The notes below the pieces were generated by a model, which ran no database searches, was not told where the DNA came from, and was given only the letters and a program-made list of their open reading frames with translations. Below, piece after piece: positions 1 to 8,058 of a DNA stretch of 34,231 nucleotides. Made by a program: the position numbers and the translations under genes. Numbering within the stretch: the first letter of the stretch is position 1; every line of letters starts with the position of its first letter. Source of the stretch: an uncultured Prevotellaceae bacterium (GTDB taxonomy: Bacteria; Bacteroidota; Bacteroidia; Bacteroidales; Bacteroidaceae); the NCBI GenBank assembly GCA_947303855.1, contig CAMYZO010000033.1:1-34231 (forward strand). Reading direction: 5' to 3'.

Positions 1-365
1 AGAAGATGGACGACATTGAGCGCAGCATCTACAGCTACGGCTCCGTGCAGACGGCCAAGCTGGAGAAGGGCACCTCGTGGATTAAGCTGTTCATCGCCAT
101 GGCCCCGTCCTTAGGCTTCCTCGGCACCGTCATCGGCATGGTCATGGCCTTCGAGCAGATACAGATGGCCGGCGACATCGGTCCCACCATCGTGGCCTCC
201 GGCATGAAGGTGGCCCTCATCACCACCATCTTCGGTATTGTCGTGGCCCTCATCCTCCAGCTGTTCTACAGTTACATCACCTCCAAGATTGAGCACCTGA
301 CATCGCAGATGGAAGAGTCGGTGGTCACGCTGCTCGACATCATCATGAAGCACAAGGCCCAATGA
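1..365 (+). CDS. MotA/TolQ/ExbB family proton channel protein, 5'-truncated by window edge
   Basis: This is the C-terminal part of an inner-membrane proton channel subunit of the ExbB/TolQ/MotA family; the frame is open to the left edge, so the true start lies outside. Two hydrophobic segments are visible: one following LFIAMAPSLGFLGTVIGMV, the conserved glycine-rich helix of the family, and a second around VALITTIFGIVVALILQLF. In known systems five such subunits surround an ExbD/TolR dimer and couple proton flow to TonB- or Tol-type work at the outer membrane. The stop overlaps the next start in an ATGA arrangement, and two ExbD genes follow, so this is one translationally coupled operon. 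Which envelope process it powers cannot be told from this piece. Confidence 0.9.
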   Translation, partial: KMDDIERSIYSYGSVQTAKLEKGTSWIKLFIAMAPSLGFLGTVIGMVMAFEQIQMAGDIGPTIVASGMKVALITTIFGIVVALILQLFYSYITSKIEHLTSQMEESVVTLLDIIMKHKAQ

Positions 366-715
366 CCGACAGTTCATTTTTCATCGACCTGGTACTCTGG
401 CTGGTCTATCTGCTGCTGGCAGCCACCGTCGCTGCCGCCGTCTGGTCGGCGGTCAACGGCATACGCACCCACGAACCGGCCGTCGACCCCATAGCAGCAC
501 GCTACACGTCGGCAACGGGCTACGTCACTGCCGGTGGTGTCTTTCTCGTACTGCTGCTGTCATACCTGCTGGGGGCGTCGCAGCCCGTCATCTCCAACGG
601 CCGCCCCTTCACCGAAGCCTTCTGGCTGCGGCTCACCGATATGTTCATATACTCCACCGTGATACTCATTAGCGTATGTTCCGTCATCGTCGCCATAGCG
701 AAGTTCCGTCGCTGA
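362..715 (+). CDS. Small membrane protein between TolQ-like and ExbD genes
   Basis: A 117-residue protein with three hydrophobic stretches: about residues 8-28, 53-70 and 93-113. I do not recognise a named domain. It starts inside the stop codon of the upstream channel gene (ATGA overlap), and its last 40 bases are shared with the start of the following ExbD gene, so it is translationally coupled on both sides. A membrane protein in this position, between the TolQ-like and the two ExbD-like genes, suggests an accessory part of the same proton-driven complex; that role is inference from position only. The short basic C-terminus (KFRR) would be expected on the cytoplasmic side. Confidence 0.8.
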   Translation: MTDSSFFIDLVLWLVYLLLAATVAAAVWSAVNGIRTHEPAVDPIAARYTSATGYVTAGGVFLVLLLSYLLGASQPVISNGRPFTEAFWLRLTDMFIYSTVILISVCSVIVAIAKFRR

Positions 716-1128
716 ACACGTCGTCGACAGCCGACATCTCGTTCATGCTGTTGATATTCTTCCTGGTCACGTCGTCCATGGATGCCGGCAAGGGACTGCG
801 CCGCCAGCTGCCTCCCCCACCCCAGCCCGACGAGCAGGTGGCCGACATCCAGCGCGAGGACATCATCACCGTGGAACTGAGCGCTGCCGGCGAACTGACG
901 CTGGAGGGCGAGGCCGTCACCACCGCAGAGTTGCAGCAGCGCGTAGAGCAGTTTGCAGCCGTCAGCCCCCACCGCCGCGTGGTGGCCCTCAAGGTCAGCC
1001 CGCAGGCCACCTACGATGCCTACTTCCAGCTACAGAACACGCTGGTGGCCGCCTACCGCCCGCTCAAGTGCCAGCCACGCGTCAGCGAGCTGGTTGAGGA
1101 AGGCGAGAAAGGAGGCGTTGCGCCATGA
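676..1128 (+). CDS. ExbD/TolR family biopolymer transport protein (first copy)
   Basis: A 150-residue ExbD/TolR protein. A short basic N-terminus leads into the family hallmark LNTSSTADISFMLLIFFLV at about residues 13-31; the aspartate of ADISF is the expected proton-carrying residue in the single membrane helix. A proline-rich linker (LPPPPQP) follows, then a periplasmic domain ending near residue 140. The chosen ATG lies inside the preceding gene and gives the usual short cytoplasmic tail of the family; no better downstream start precedes the helix. The gene overlaps its second-copy neighbour by 4 nt. Two different ExbD subunits in one operon are common in Bacteroidetes and may form a heterodimer. 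Confidence 0.93.
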   Translation: MFRHRRHSEVPSLNTSSTADISFMLLIFFLVTSSMDAGKGLRRQLPPPPQPDEQVADIQREDIITVELSAAGELTLEGEAVTTAELQQRVEQFAAVSPHRRVVALKVSPQATYDAYFQLQNTLVAAYRPLKCQPRVSELVEEGEKGGVAP

Positions 1129-1592
1129 TCCGCCGCCGTTTCCGCCGTCCTGACCACAGCGTGCCTGAGTTGAACATGGCCTCGCTGCCCGACCTCATCT
1201 TCACCGTCCTGTTCTTCTTTATGATTGTCACCCACATGCGCGACGTGGAGCTGAAGGTGCGCTATCAGGTGCCCGAGGGCACGGAGGTAGAGAAGCAGTT
1301 GCACAAGGGGTCAGTCGTCAACATCTACATCGGCCACCCCACAACCGTTGACGGGGTTGCCGACCAATACGAGATTCAGCTGAACAACCAGATAGCCACC
1401 ACCGCCGACATAGCCAGCTATATTGAGGCCGAGCGGCGCCGCATGTCGCCTGAAGACCAGGAGCGCATGACGGTGAGCATCAAGGCCGACCGCGACGTGC
1501 CCATGGCTATCATCAACAAGGTGAAGCAGGCCCTGCGCCAGTCGTACGCCCTCAACGTCAGCTACGCCGCCACCGAGAAACCCAGCAACTAA
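1125..1592 (+). CDS. ExbD/TolR family biopolymer transport protein (second copy)
   Basis: A 155-residue ExbD-like protein with a basic N-terminus (MIRRRFRRPDHSVPELN), one membrane helix around ASLPDLIFTVLFFFMIVTH containing the conserved aspartate (PDLIF), and a periplasmic domain. The pattern is the same as the preceding gene but the sequences are clearly different, so they are not a recent duplication. The ATG overlaps the stop of the first ExbD gene (ATGA), which indicates coupled translation. The gene ends in a four-base convergent overlap with mfd on the other strand. It probably pairs with the first ExbD in the stator formed with the TolQ-like channel. Confidence 0.92.
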   Translation: MIRRRFRRPDHSVPELNMASLPDLIFTVLFFFMIVTHMRDVELKVRYQVPEGTEVEKQLHKGSVVNIYIGHPTTVDGVADQYEIQLNNQIATTADIASYIEAERRRMSPEDQERMTVSIKADRDVPMAIINKVKQALRQSYALNVSYAATEKPSN

Positions 1593-4500
1593 TTTTCCGC
1601 TATTTCCTTTAATACGCCTACAGCCGTTTCTACCGTCGGCACCTCGTTGATGGTCATCGACCGCCGACCGTTCTGTTCGCGCAGGTTACAGCGGCGCACG
1701 TTGCGGCCTATGTAGTCGAGCACCCGTCCGAAGGCCTCGCTCTGGTAGAACGGACTGTTGGCATTGCTCACGAAATAGAGGAACATACGTCCCTGCTTCA
1801 ACATAATCTTCTCGCAGCCCAGCAGCTTGCCGTAGCGCCTCAGGGGCACCACGCGTATCAGCTCCTCGGCCACCGCCGGCAGCGTTCCGAAGCGGTCCAG
1901 CAGACGCTGACGGTAAGCCTCCACCTCCTGGTCGTTGCGCAGGTTGTCCAGCTCGCGGTAGAGCAGCATGCGCTCCGAGTCGCTGGGCACATACTGGTCG
2001 GGGAAGTACATCTCCAGGTCGCTCTCCAGGGTGCAGTCGGAGACGAAAAGACCCTCCCCCATCCCCTCCCTATAGGGAGGGGCGTCATTACTATGAGCAC
2101 CTGATTTTGCAGGGTATTCACTCCCCTCCCTCTCAGGGAGGGGGCGGGGGTGGGTCTCTCTTTCGTTTCTCAACTCCGCCATCGCCTCATTGAGAATCTT
2201 CTGGTACGTCTCATAGCCCAGGTCGCTGATGAAGCCCGACTGCTCGCTGCCCAGCATGTTGCCGGCACCGCGTATGTCCAGGTCCTGCATGGCGATGTTG
2301 ATGCCCGAGCCCAGGTCGCTGAAGTTCTCCAGCGCCTCTAAGCGCCGGCGGCTGTCAGGCGGCAGGGCTGCCAGGGGCGGTGCCAGCAGGTAGCAGAAAG
2401 CCTTGCGGTTGCCGCGTCCCACGCGACCGCGCATCTGGTGCAGGTCTGAGAGTCCGAAGTAATGTGCCCCGTTGATGATGATGGTGTTGGCATTGGGAAT
2501 GTCAATGCCGTTCTCCACGATGGTGGTCGACAGCAGCACGTCGTAGTCGTAGTTCGAGAAGTCGAGGATAATCCGCTCCAGGTCCTCGGGCTTCATCTGT
2601 CCGTGTCCTATGGCCACGCGGGCGTCGGGCACGTACTTATGTATCATCTCTGCAATGTGCGTCAGGTCGCTGATGCGGTTGTTCACGAAGTACACCTGTC
2701 CGTTGCGCGACATCTCGAAGTTAATGGCGTCGGCAATAATCTCGGCGCCAAAGGTGTGTATCTCCGTCTGTATGGGATAGCGGTTGGGCGGCGGCGTCTG
2801 TATCACACTCAGGTCGCGGGCCCCCACCAGCGAGAACTGCAGGGTACGCGGTATGGGCGTTGCCGACATCGTCAGCGTGTCGACGTTGGTCTTCATCTGC
2901 CGCAGTTTTTCTTTGGTCGATACGCCGAACTTCTGCTCCTCGTCAATGATGAGCAGTCCCAGGTCCTTGAACTTCACCGTCTTGCCAATCAGCTTGTGCG
3001 TACCTATAATAATGTCTATCTTACCGTCCTCCAGGTCCTTCAGTACCTCCTTCGTCTGCTTCGTGCTGCGGGCCCGCGTCAGGTAGTCCACCCTTACGGG
3101 CATGTCCTTCAGACGTCCGCTGAAGGTGTGGAAATGCTGGTAGGCCAGCACCGTCGTCGGCACCATCACCGCCACCTGCTTGCCGTCGCAGGCCGCCTTG
3201 AAAGCCGCCCGCACCGCCACCTCCGTCTTGCCGAAGCCCACGTCGCCGCATACCAGTCGGTCCATGGGCCGTGCCTGCTCCATGTCGGCCTTCACGTCCT
3301 GCGTGGCCTTCAGCTGGTCGGGGGTGTCCTCATACAGGAACGAGGCCTCCAGCTCGTGCTGCAGGTAGCTGTCGTGGCTGAAGGCAAACCCCTTCTCGCG
3401 GCGGCGCTTGGCATAGAGTTTTATCAGGTCGCGTGCAATATCCTTGATGTGCTGCTTCGTGCGCTCCTTCAGCCGTTCCCACTGGCCCGTGCCCAGGGTC
3501 GAGAGGCGCGGTGCCTCGCCGCCGTCCTGCGACTTGTATTTCGACACCTTGTACAGCGAGTGTATCGACACGTAGATGCTGTCGCCCCGCTGGTAGGTTA
3601 TCTTGATCATCTCCTGGTAAGCCCCCTCGCGGCCGCCCCCGGCAGGGTTGTTGACGGGCATCCTTACCAGTCCGCCGAACTTCCCCACGCCGTGGTCTAT
3701 ATGCACCACGAAGTCGCCAATCTCAAACTGCTGAATCTCCTTCAGCGTCAGGGCCACCTTGCCCGTGCGGGCCTTGTCGCTCTTCAGGTTGTACTTATGG
3801 AAACGGTCAAATATCTGGTGGTCCGTCAGCAGACAGGCCCGTGCGTCGTCGTCAATCAGTCCCTCGTGCAGCGTCTTGTCCACGGGCACGAAGCTGATGT
3901 CCTGCCGCCTCTCGGCAAAGATGTCCTTCAAGCGCTCCTGCTGCTTCTTGCTGTCAGCCAGTATGTACAGCTGGTAGCCCCTGAGCAGGTAGTCCTCCAG
4001 CGTCTGAGCCAGCAGGTCGAAGTTCTTGTGGAACAGCGGCTGCGCCTTCGTATGGAACACTATCTTCGCGGCACCCTTCGCCGCCTCGTTTCTCGCTGTG
4101 AGGTAGATATGCCTGAAGCGCTCTGCCTCCTCCTTGAACTGTGCCCCCGTAATCAGTTGGCACTCGCGGCGCAGCATCTGCTCTATCTCGTGCTGCTCCA
4201 TCTCCGTGGCAGCCTCCTCCATGCGCTCCGTCACCGCCTGCCGCGAAAAGCCCTCCATATAGGTACGGCTGATGGCGTCGGCCACGTAGCCGTAGTCCTT
4301 GAAGGCCAGCAGCGTCCCCTCGGGCAGGAACAGCAGCAGCGACTCCTTATCCTCGGCCATCTCGGCCAGCTCCGGCACGATGTCCACCCTTTCACGGCGG
4401 TCCTTCGACAGCTGGTTCTCCACCTCAAAGGTGCGTATGCTGTCTATCTCGTCGCCGAAGAAGTCGATGCGGAAGGGGAACTCGCTGCTGTAGCTGAACA

Positions 4501-5062
4501 CGTCGAAGATAGAGCCGCGCAGCGCATACTGCCCCGGCTCATACACGTAGTCCACCTCGCGGAAGCCCAGCTCCTGCAGCGTCTGCTCTATGCTGTCCGT
4601 GCTCACCGTCTGTCCTGTTGTCAGCGTCAGCGTGCGGCTGTCTAAGCGTTTCTTCGTCACCACCATCTCGGCCACCGCCTCGGGGTATGTCACCACGTAC
4701 AGGCCGTCCGTCGTGCCGGCAGCCAGCCGCGACAGCGTCTCTGTGCGCAGTATCTCGTTGGCGGCATCGCGCTGGGCGTACTTCACCGAGCGCCGGTAGC
4801 TCGACGGGAAGAAGAGCACGCGGTCGTCACCCATCAGCTGTGTCAGGTCGTGGTAGAAGTAGCCTGCCTCCTCTACATCCTGCAGTACAAAGAGGATGGT
4901 CGCCGGGCACTGTGTGGCCAACGCGCCAAACACCAGCGGTGCGCCCGATGCCAGCAATCCCTCAACCGAAATGCGGCGCTCGGCTGCATTCTCTACTGTC
5001 TTTGCCAGGGCCTTCACCTGCGGCCGCTTGGCATATTGCAAACATAATTCCTTTATTTCCAT
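1589..5062 (-). CDS. mfd: Transcription-repair coupling factor Mfd
   Basis: Mfd is a DNA translocase that displaces stalled RNA polymerase and recruits UvrA for repair. From the start at 5062 it is 1157 residues, close to the family norm. An N-terminal UvrB-like module is visible (GQYALRGSIFDVFSYSSEFP), then a Tudor-like RNA-polymerase-interacting region (VHIDHGVGKFGGL), the Walker A motif GDVGFGKTE near residue 611, the DEEQ helicase box near residue 706 and MRGRVGRGNRKAF, followed by the C-terminal TRCF domain. An upstream ATG at 5107 lies over the promoter's -33 region, so the MEIKEL start was chosen. Residues about 968-1004 are a non-native insert made by an inverted pair of GC-rich palindromes, placed in the variable linker between the translocase and the C-terminal domain. 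It is read through without a stop. Confidence 0.97.
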   Translation of the reverse strand: MEIKELCLQYAKRPQVKALAKTVENAAERRISVEGLLASGAPLVFGALATQCPATILFVLQDVEEAGYFYHDLTQLMGDDRVLFFPSSYRRSVKYAQRDAANEILRTETLSRLAAGTTDGLYVVTYPEAVAEMVVTKKRLDSRTLTLTTGQTVSTDSIEQTLQELGFREVDYVYEPGQYALRGSIFDVFSYSSEFPFRIDFFGDEIDSIRTFEVENQLSKDRRERVDIVPELAEMAEDKESLLLFLPEGTLLAFKDYGYVADAISRTYMEGFSRQAVTERMEEAATEMEQHEIEQMLRRECQLITGAQFKEEAERFRHIYLTARNEAAKGAAKIVFHTKAQPLFHKNFDLLAQTLEDYLLRGYQLYILADSKKQQERLKDIFAERRQDISFVPVDKTLHEGLIDDDARACLLTDHQIFDRFHKYNLKSDKARTGKVALTLKEIQQFEIGDFVVHIDHGVGKFGGLVRMPVNNPAGGGREGAYQEMIKITYQRGDSIYVSIHSLYKVSKYKSQDGGEAPRLSTLGTGQWERLKERTKQHIKDIARDLIKLYAKRRREKGFAFSHDSYLQHELEASFLYEDTPDQLKATQDVKADMEQARPMDRLVCGDVGFGKTEVAVRAAFKAACDGKQVAVMVPTTVLAYQHFHTFSGRLKDMPVRVDYLTRARSTKQTKEVLKDLEDGKIDIIIGTHKLIGKTVKFKDLGLLIIDEEQKFGVSTKEKLRQMKTNVDTLTMSATPIPRTLQFSLVGARDLSVIQTPPPNRYPIQTEIHTFGAEIIADAINFEMSRNGQVYFVNNRISDLTHIAEMIHKYVPDARVAIGHGQMKPEDLERIILDFSNYDYDVLLSTTIVENGIDIPNANTIIINGAHYFGLSDLHQMRGRVGRGNRKAFCYLLAPPLAALPPDSRRRLEALENFSDLGSGINIAMQDLDIRGAGNMLGSEQSGFISDLGYETYQKILNEAMAELRNERETHPRPLPEREGSEYPAKSGAHSNDAPPYREGMGEGLFVSDCTLESDLEMYFPDQYVPSDSERMLLYRELDNLRNDQEVEAYRQRLLDRFGTLPAVAEELIRVVPLRRYGKLLGCEKIMLKQGRMFLYFVSNANSPFYQSEAFGRVLDYIGRNVRRCNLREQNGRRSMTINEVPTVETAVGVLKEIAEN
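2051..2158. repeat. Inverted pair of GC-rich palindromic elements inserted in frame in mfd
   Basis: Two related hairpins face each other: the first around CCCCTCCCTATAGGGAGGGG (2064-2083) and the second around CCCCTCCCTCTCAGGGAGGG (2123-2142), joined by about 38 nt. Each carries an outer C-rich/G-rich tail, so the whole unit of roughly 108 bp is a head-to-head doublet like the BIMEs made of REP sequences in other bacteria. It adds about 36 residues to Mfd. The second copy aligns without gaps to the elements inside the GH2 and GH115 genes of this window. Confidence 0.8.
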
Positions 5063-5077
5063 CGCGAAAAAGCGGTG

Positions 5078-5109
5078 CAAAGTTACGAAAAAACGAGAGA
5101 AAAGCAAAA
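5078..5109 (-). promoter_or_regulatory. Proximal mfd promoter (Bacteroidetes type)
   Basis: On the minus strand TTTTG (5105-5109) is followed after 19 nt by TAACTTTG (5078-5085), matching the Bacteroidetes -33/-7 consensus TTTG and TAnnTTTG. It lies just upstream of the mfd ATG at 5062 and gives a very short leader. This also argues against the upstream ATG at 5107. Confidence 0.75.
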
Positions 5110-5162
5110 GAAAAACGGGCTTTTTCTTTTGCTTTTCCGAGTGCCAGTAACTTCGGCGAAAC

Positions 5163-5194
5163 CAAAGGTACGAAAAAACGAGGTGAGAAACAAA
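5163..5194 (-). promoter_or_regulatory. Distal mfd promoter, second copy
   Basis: TTTG (5191-5194), 20 nt, then TACCTTTG (5163-5170) on the minus strand. The spacer resembles that of the proximal promoter 85 bp away: both contain TACGAAAAAACGAG when read on the + strand. Two tandem, probably duplicated promoters therefore seem to drive mfd. Confidence 0.55.
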
Positions 5195-5267
5195 TCATTC
5201 CGTGCTTTTTTCCCTCACGATGCTCATTTCTCAGGTTTTATAAGGGGAGGTCACCATGTCTTGCATA

Positions 5268-5657
5268 TTACCTCTGCCGTTCACGCTCAAAGCGGATGTC
5301 CTTGTACAGGTCAGGATGGCCACCGGTGCTTTCCGGCAGGAAGTGGAGCCGCACCCCTCGGATGTGCTTGCTGGCGCGGAACTCCTCGGGGGTGTCCACC
5401 TTGTCGCTCTCTATCTCAAGTTTCATCAGTCCCCACTTGTCGAGGCGCACCTTGTCGCCCCGCCTCAGGTGTTCGTTGATAACATCCGACAGGCCCATCA
5501 TGGCCGTGGTCAGTTCGCCTATGGAGAAGCCGTTGCGACGCGACACCTCCTTCAGTATCTGCCGCGTGTCAACGGTATCGCCGTGTACGGCAGTGGCTTT
5601 GTACTTACCGAATGTCGCCAGGCGCGGTTTGGTTTCTTTGGTCAGTTTGTATTTCAT
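5268..5657 (-). CDS. HU-HIG family DNA-binding protein (histone-like)
   Basis: A 129-residue relative of the bacterial HU/IHF proteins, of the Bacteroidetes subfamily usually called HU-HIG or 'DNA-binding protein, histone-like'. The HU-like core is visible from VDTRQILKEVSRRNGFSIGELTTAMMGLSDVINEHLRRGDKVRLDKWG, i.e. helix-turn-helix followed by the start of the DNA-gripping beta arm. The C-terminal part (HIRGVRLHFLPES) is the subfamily extension. It lies 115 bp downstream of the VirE-type ATPase gene on the same strand, with one iteron-rich repeat arm in between, and no own Bacteroidetes promoter was found. A role as accessory DNA-bending protein at those repeats is plausible, as HU/IHF assist at replication origins and recombination sites; this is inference. 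Confidence 0.85.
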   Translation of the reverse strand: MKYKLTKETKPRLATFGKYKATAVHGDTVDTRQILKEVSRRNGFSIGELTTAMMGLSDVINEHLRRGDKVRLDKWGLMKLEIESDKVDTPEEFRASKHIRGVRLHFLPESTGGHPDLYKDIRFERERQR

Positions 5658-5679
5658 CTCTCTATATAGAATTTTTGTG

Positions 5680-5768
5680 TTTAAGGGTGACAGGGTGACA
5701 AAACGCCGATGTACAGGGCGTTTGCACCCTTTTCAGAGGGTGTCAGGGGTGACAGAAGGGTGACAGGA
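5680..5768. repeat. Left arm of ~90 bp inverted repeat flanking the VirE-type ATPase gene, with GGGTGACA iterons
   Basis: This arm contains five GGGTGACA-type octamers in one direction (5685-5692, 5693-5700, 5738-5745 as GGGTGTCA, 5747-5754, 5758-5765). Between them is a hairpin AAACGCC / GGCGTTT and a second stem GCACCCT / AGGGTGT. Aligned by eye with the reverse complement of 8059-8149 it differs at about eight bases and one indel over ~90 bp. It fills most of the gap between the ATPase stop codon and the HU-HIG start. Confidence 0.9.
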
Positions 5769-5772
5769 ATTT

Positions 5773-7848
5773 TTATTTCCTGGCCACGCCGTAGCAGCGG
5801 CGGTAGTCACCCCTACCCTTCTGGAACCCGTTGCGCGACAGGTAATTACCCAGCAGTGTGGCGTTCGACTGCGACACCAGGTTGATTTTCCGTTCGTCCT
5901 TCATCTGCTGCAGAATCTGCGTGGGGCTGAGCCACAGCACCTCGTCGCCTGCCTGCGGACGGCGGTAGTGGTCCTGGAACACGGCCACCACGTTGGGCGT
6001 TTCGTAATAGTCGGTATTGCGCTCCTGTATGCGGCGCTCGCGGTCGCCCGTAAACGCATAGTCCTCGCCGGCGGCTATCTCGCTGACTATCTGGGCATAC
6101 AGCTGCTTGTAGTCTATCGTCTTGTCGTCGGCAGTATCCGTGTCAATGGTGCCCGTCACCTCCACCACCATATAGCGGCGGCTGCCCGTCTCGTCCTTCA
6201 GCGGCACCAGCGAGTTGGTGGTGGCACAGAAGGCGGCGTAGCGCTGCTGCTGCTCGAAGGTGGTGCTGTACATCTTGCGCTCCTTCACGTCGCTGCGCTG
6301 TATGAGGTGCTTCAGGAAGGCCGTCTGCGCACGCGAAATCTGGTCGTACTCGTCGATGTTGATGAGCAGGAAGCGGCTCAGGGCCCTCAGGGCTTCTTTC
6401 TTGTTGGCAAAGTCGATGCGGTCGATGTAGAAGGCCGTCAGTTCCCTCGGAAGGAGCATCCGCATGAACGTGGACTTGCGCGTGCCCTGCCCGCCGACGA
6501 GCATCAGCACCATCTGTGCGCCGTACATGGCGTTCCGTCCCGTCTGCCACTGGCTCACCATGGAGCGCATCCACACCTTGAAGTCGTCGCGCCAGCCCGG
6601 TGTCGCCGTCGGCACGCGGTCGGCCAGCTCGCCCAGGCGGTCGCGGCCGTCCCAGCGGGGCAGTGCGTCAAGCCAGTCGCGCACAGGGTCGTAGGTAGTT
6701 ATGAGGTCGGTGTTGACAATGCGCTCCAAGTCCTGAGGCCACACCTTGATGCCCTCACGGATGGCGGCGTTGTTGATGGCGTTGCGCACCTCGTCGGTCA
6801 GCGGTTTCCACCACAGCTGGTAGCGGTATTTCTCCTGCACCTCTACGTCGCCCGTCACACGGTTGCGGCGGAACATGTAGCGGCGCTTCAGGAAGCTCTC
6901 CATCAGCAGCTGGTGCATCAGCGACCGCTCTATAGGGTTCTGCATGCCGAGACGGTGCTGCTGGTAGGCGTTCTCAAACGTCGTGCGTACCAGCGTGTCC
7001 TTCAGGTAGTTATCATCGAGCTGCAGCGTCAGCTTCGTGGCCAGTTCCTGGTCGATGCCGGCCTTGCGGCATTCCGTGGCCAGCCGCAGCAGGTAGTCCT
7101 CCGGTGCCTGCTGACCATCAAACGCCAGCTCACGGCACAGGAAGTTGAACTTCGTGGCGTCCATCTCGCGCCGCGTATAGCCCGGCAGCACCTCAGCATC
7201 GAGCGTCACCTCGGCGGGGCGGCTGACGATGGGGGCCGTCATGTCCGTCAGCGGCTGCGTGGGCTGGTCCATCAGCACGGGCTGTACGGCAGTATTCAGA
7301 AACGTGTGTTCATCATAACTCACGCGGAAGCCCTCGGTGCCGTCGGGCTCCACCTCCTCAGCCCTGAACCCCGTCGAAGCCAGCGCATAGTCGGCTGCCC
7401 GCCGGTAGGCGTACTGCCGGAACAAAGCCACCCGTTCGTCGCCCTCAGGCAGCCCGCCGCCTGTCAGCTCGTAGGCCACGAGCACCTTCAGCGACCGTCC
7501 GCTGCTGCCAACGAACGACAGCAGGGTCTGAGGCCACAGGTTCACGCGCTGGCGCAGCCGTTCCAGCACCTCCTGCCCCTCCTCTACACGCAGCGACAGC
7601 AGCACCAGTCCGGTACAGGCGCCCTTCTCGCCTGCCGACGGCATCACCTTCGGCAGCTCCTCGGCGGCCATCACTCCGCTGGCCATCCCTCCCGCACTGG
7701 CTATCTCTTCCAGATTCCTCACTGCACGCACACGCTTCATGTAGCGGCCGCTGGCTGTCCAGTCGGCCACATCCTTCAGCGTCACGTACTTCTCTCTCCA
7801 CTCCTGACGGTACAAATACCTCATCAGCACCTTGTTTGTCTCTTTCAT
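5773..7848 (-). CDS. VirE/VapE-type P-loop ATPase (putative primase-helicase), BT4734-like N-terminus, DUF3874-like C-terminus
   Basis: A 691-residue protein of the Bacteroidetes VirE family. The N-terminal ~220 residues resemble the BT4734-like/VirE-N domain, related to primase-like N-termini. The centre is a VapE-type helicase ATPase: VNTDLITTYDPVRDWLDALPRWDG leads in, Walker A is GGQGTRKST with Lys about 458, Walker B is LLINIDEYD near residue 500, and CATTNS follows as a sensor-like motif. The C-terminal part (WLSPTQIL...LGNYLSRNGF) has a winged-helix look and matches the DUF3874 region. Such proteins occur in phage satellites and integrated elements, where they drive replication. Here the gene sits between two inverted iteron-bearing repeats, with HU-HIG downstream. 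No Bacteroidetes promoter is evident upstream; two palindromes there could be operators. Confidence 0.88.
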   Translation of the reverse strand: MKETNKVLMRYLYRQEWREKYVTLKDVADWTASGRYMKRVRAVRNLEEIASAGGMASGVMAAEELPKVMPSAGEKGACTGLVLLSLRVEEGQEVLERLRQRVNLWPQTLLSFVGSSGRSLKVLVAYELTGGGLPEGDERVALFRQYAYRRAADYALASTGFRAEEVEPDGTEGFRVSYDEHTFLNTAVQPVLMDQPTQPLTDMTAPIVSRPAEVTLDAEVLPGYTRREMDATKFNFLCRELAFDGQQAPEDYLLRLATECRKAGIDQELATKLTLQLDDNYLKDTLVRTTFENAYQQHRLGMQNPIERSLMHQLLMESFLKRRYMFRRNRVTGDVEVQEKYRYQLWWKPLTDEVRNAINNAAIREGIKVWPQDLERIVNTDLITTYDPVRDWLDALPRWDGRDRLGELADRVPTATPGWRDDFKVWMRSMVSQWQTGRNAMYGAQMVLMLVGGQGTRKSTFMRMLLPRELTAFYIDRIDFANKKEALRALSRFLLINIDEYDQISRAQTAFLKHLIQRSDVKERKMYSTTFEQQQRYAAFCATTNSLVPLKDETGSRRYMVVEVTGTIDTDTADDKTIDYKQLYAQIVSEIAAGEDYAFTGDRERRIQERNTDYYETPNVVAVFQDHYRRPQAGDEVLWLSPTQILQQMKDERKINLVSQSNATLLGNYLSRNGFQKGRGDYRRCYGVARK

Positions 7849-7949
7849 AGTCTTTTTTTAGTTAAACACTCAGCTTAGTATGCTTTTCAGAAGCCGCCTC
7901 TTGCGGCTATCCCAGCGGTAGAAGCAAATATCGTGCCAGCTTTCACTCA

Positions 7950-8028
7950 AATTCTCTCGAGAATTCAAGTGCAAACAGCCGCTTTAGCTTTGTAAATAGC
8001 CTTCTGGCGCTTCAATTCTCTCGAGAAT
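7950..8028. promoter_or_regulatory. Paired palindromes (ATTCTC-TC-GAGAAT) upstream of the VirE-type gene
   Basis: The same 14-base inverted repeat, ATTCTC TC GAGAAT, occurs twice, at 7951-7964 and 8015-8028, 64 bp apart start to start. The first extends to 7-bp arms. Exact repetition of a small palindrome in the upstream region of the ATPase gene is what operator pairs or recombinase/Rep binding sites look like. The binding protein is unknown and no regulator gene is adjacent. Confidence 0.6.
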
Positions 8029-8058
8029 CCTAACTCCTCGCACCCTCGCATCCTGCCA

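Noticed and set aside
2462..4645. A 727-codon open frame antisense to mfd
   Set aside because: It mirrors the mfd codons in a GC-rich gene, has no recognisable domain, and mfd itself is unmistakable.
4618..5763. A 381-codon + strand frame spanning the mfd start and HU-HIG
   Set aside because: It runs antisense across two real genes and their promoters and gives a serine/proline/arginine-rich product typical of chance frames.
5680..5768. Possible CRISPR-like repeats (GGGTGACA series)
   Set aside because: Units are only 8 bp, unevenly spaced, without unique spacers of constant length and without cas genes; iterons fit better.
5968..7878. A 636-codon open frame antisense to the VirE-type gene
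   Set aside because: Shadow frame with histidine/leucine/valine-rich low-complexity product and no family motif.
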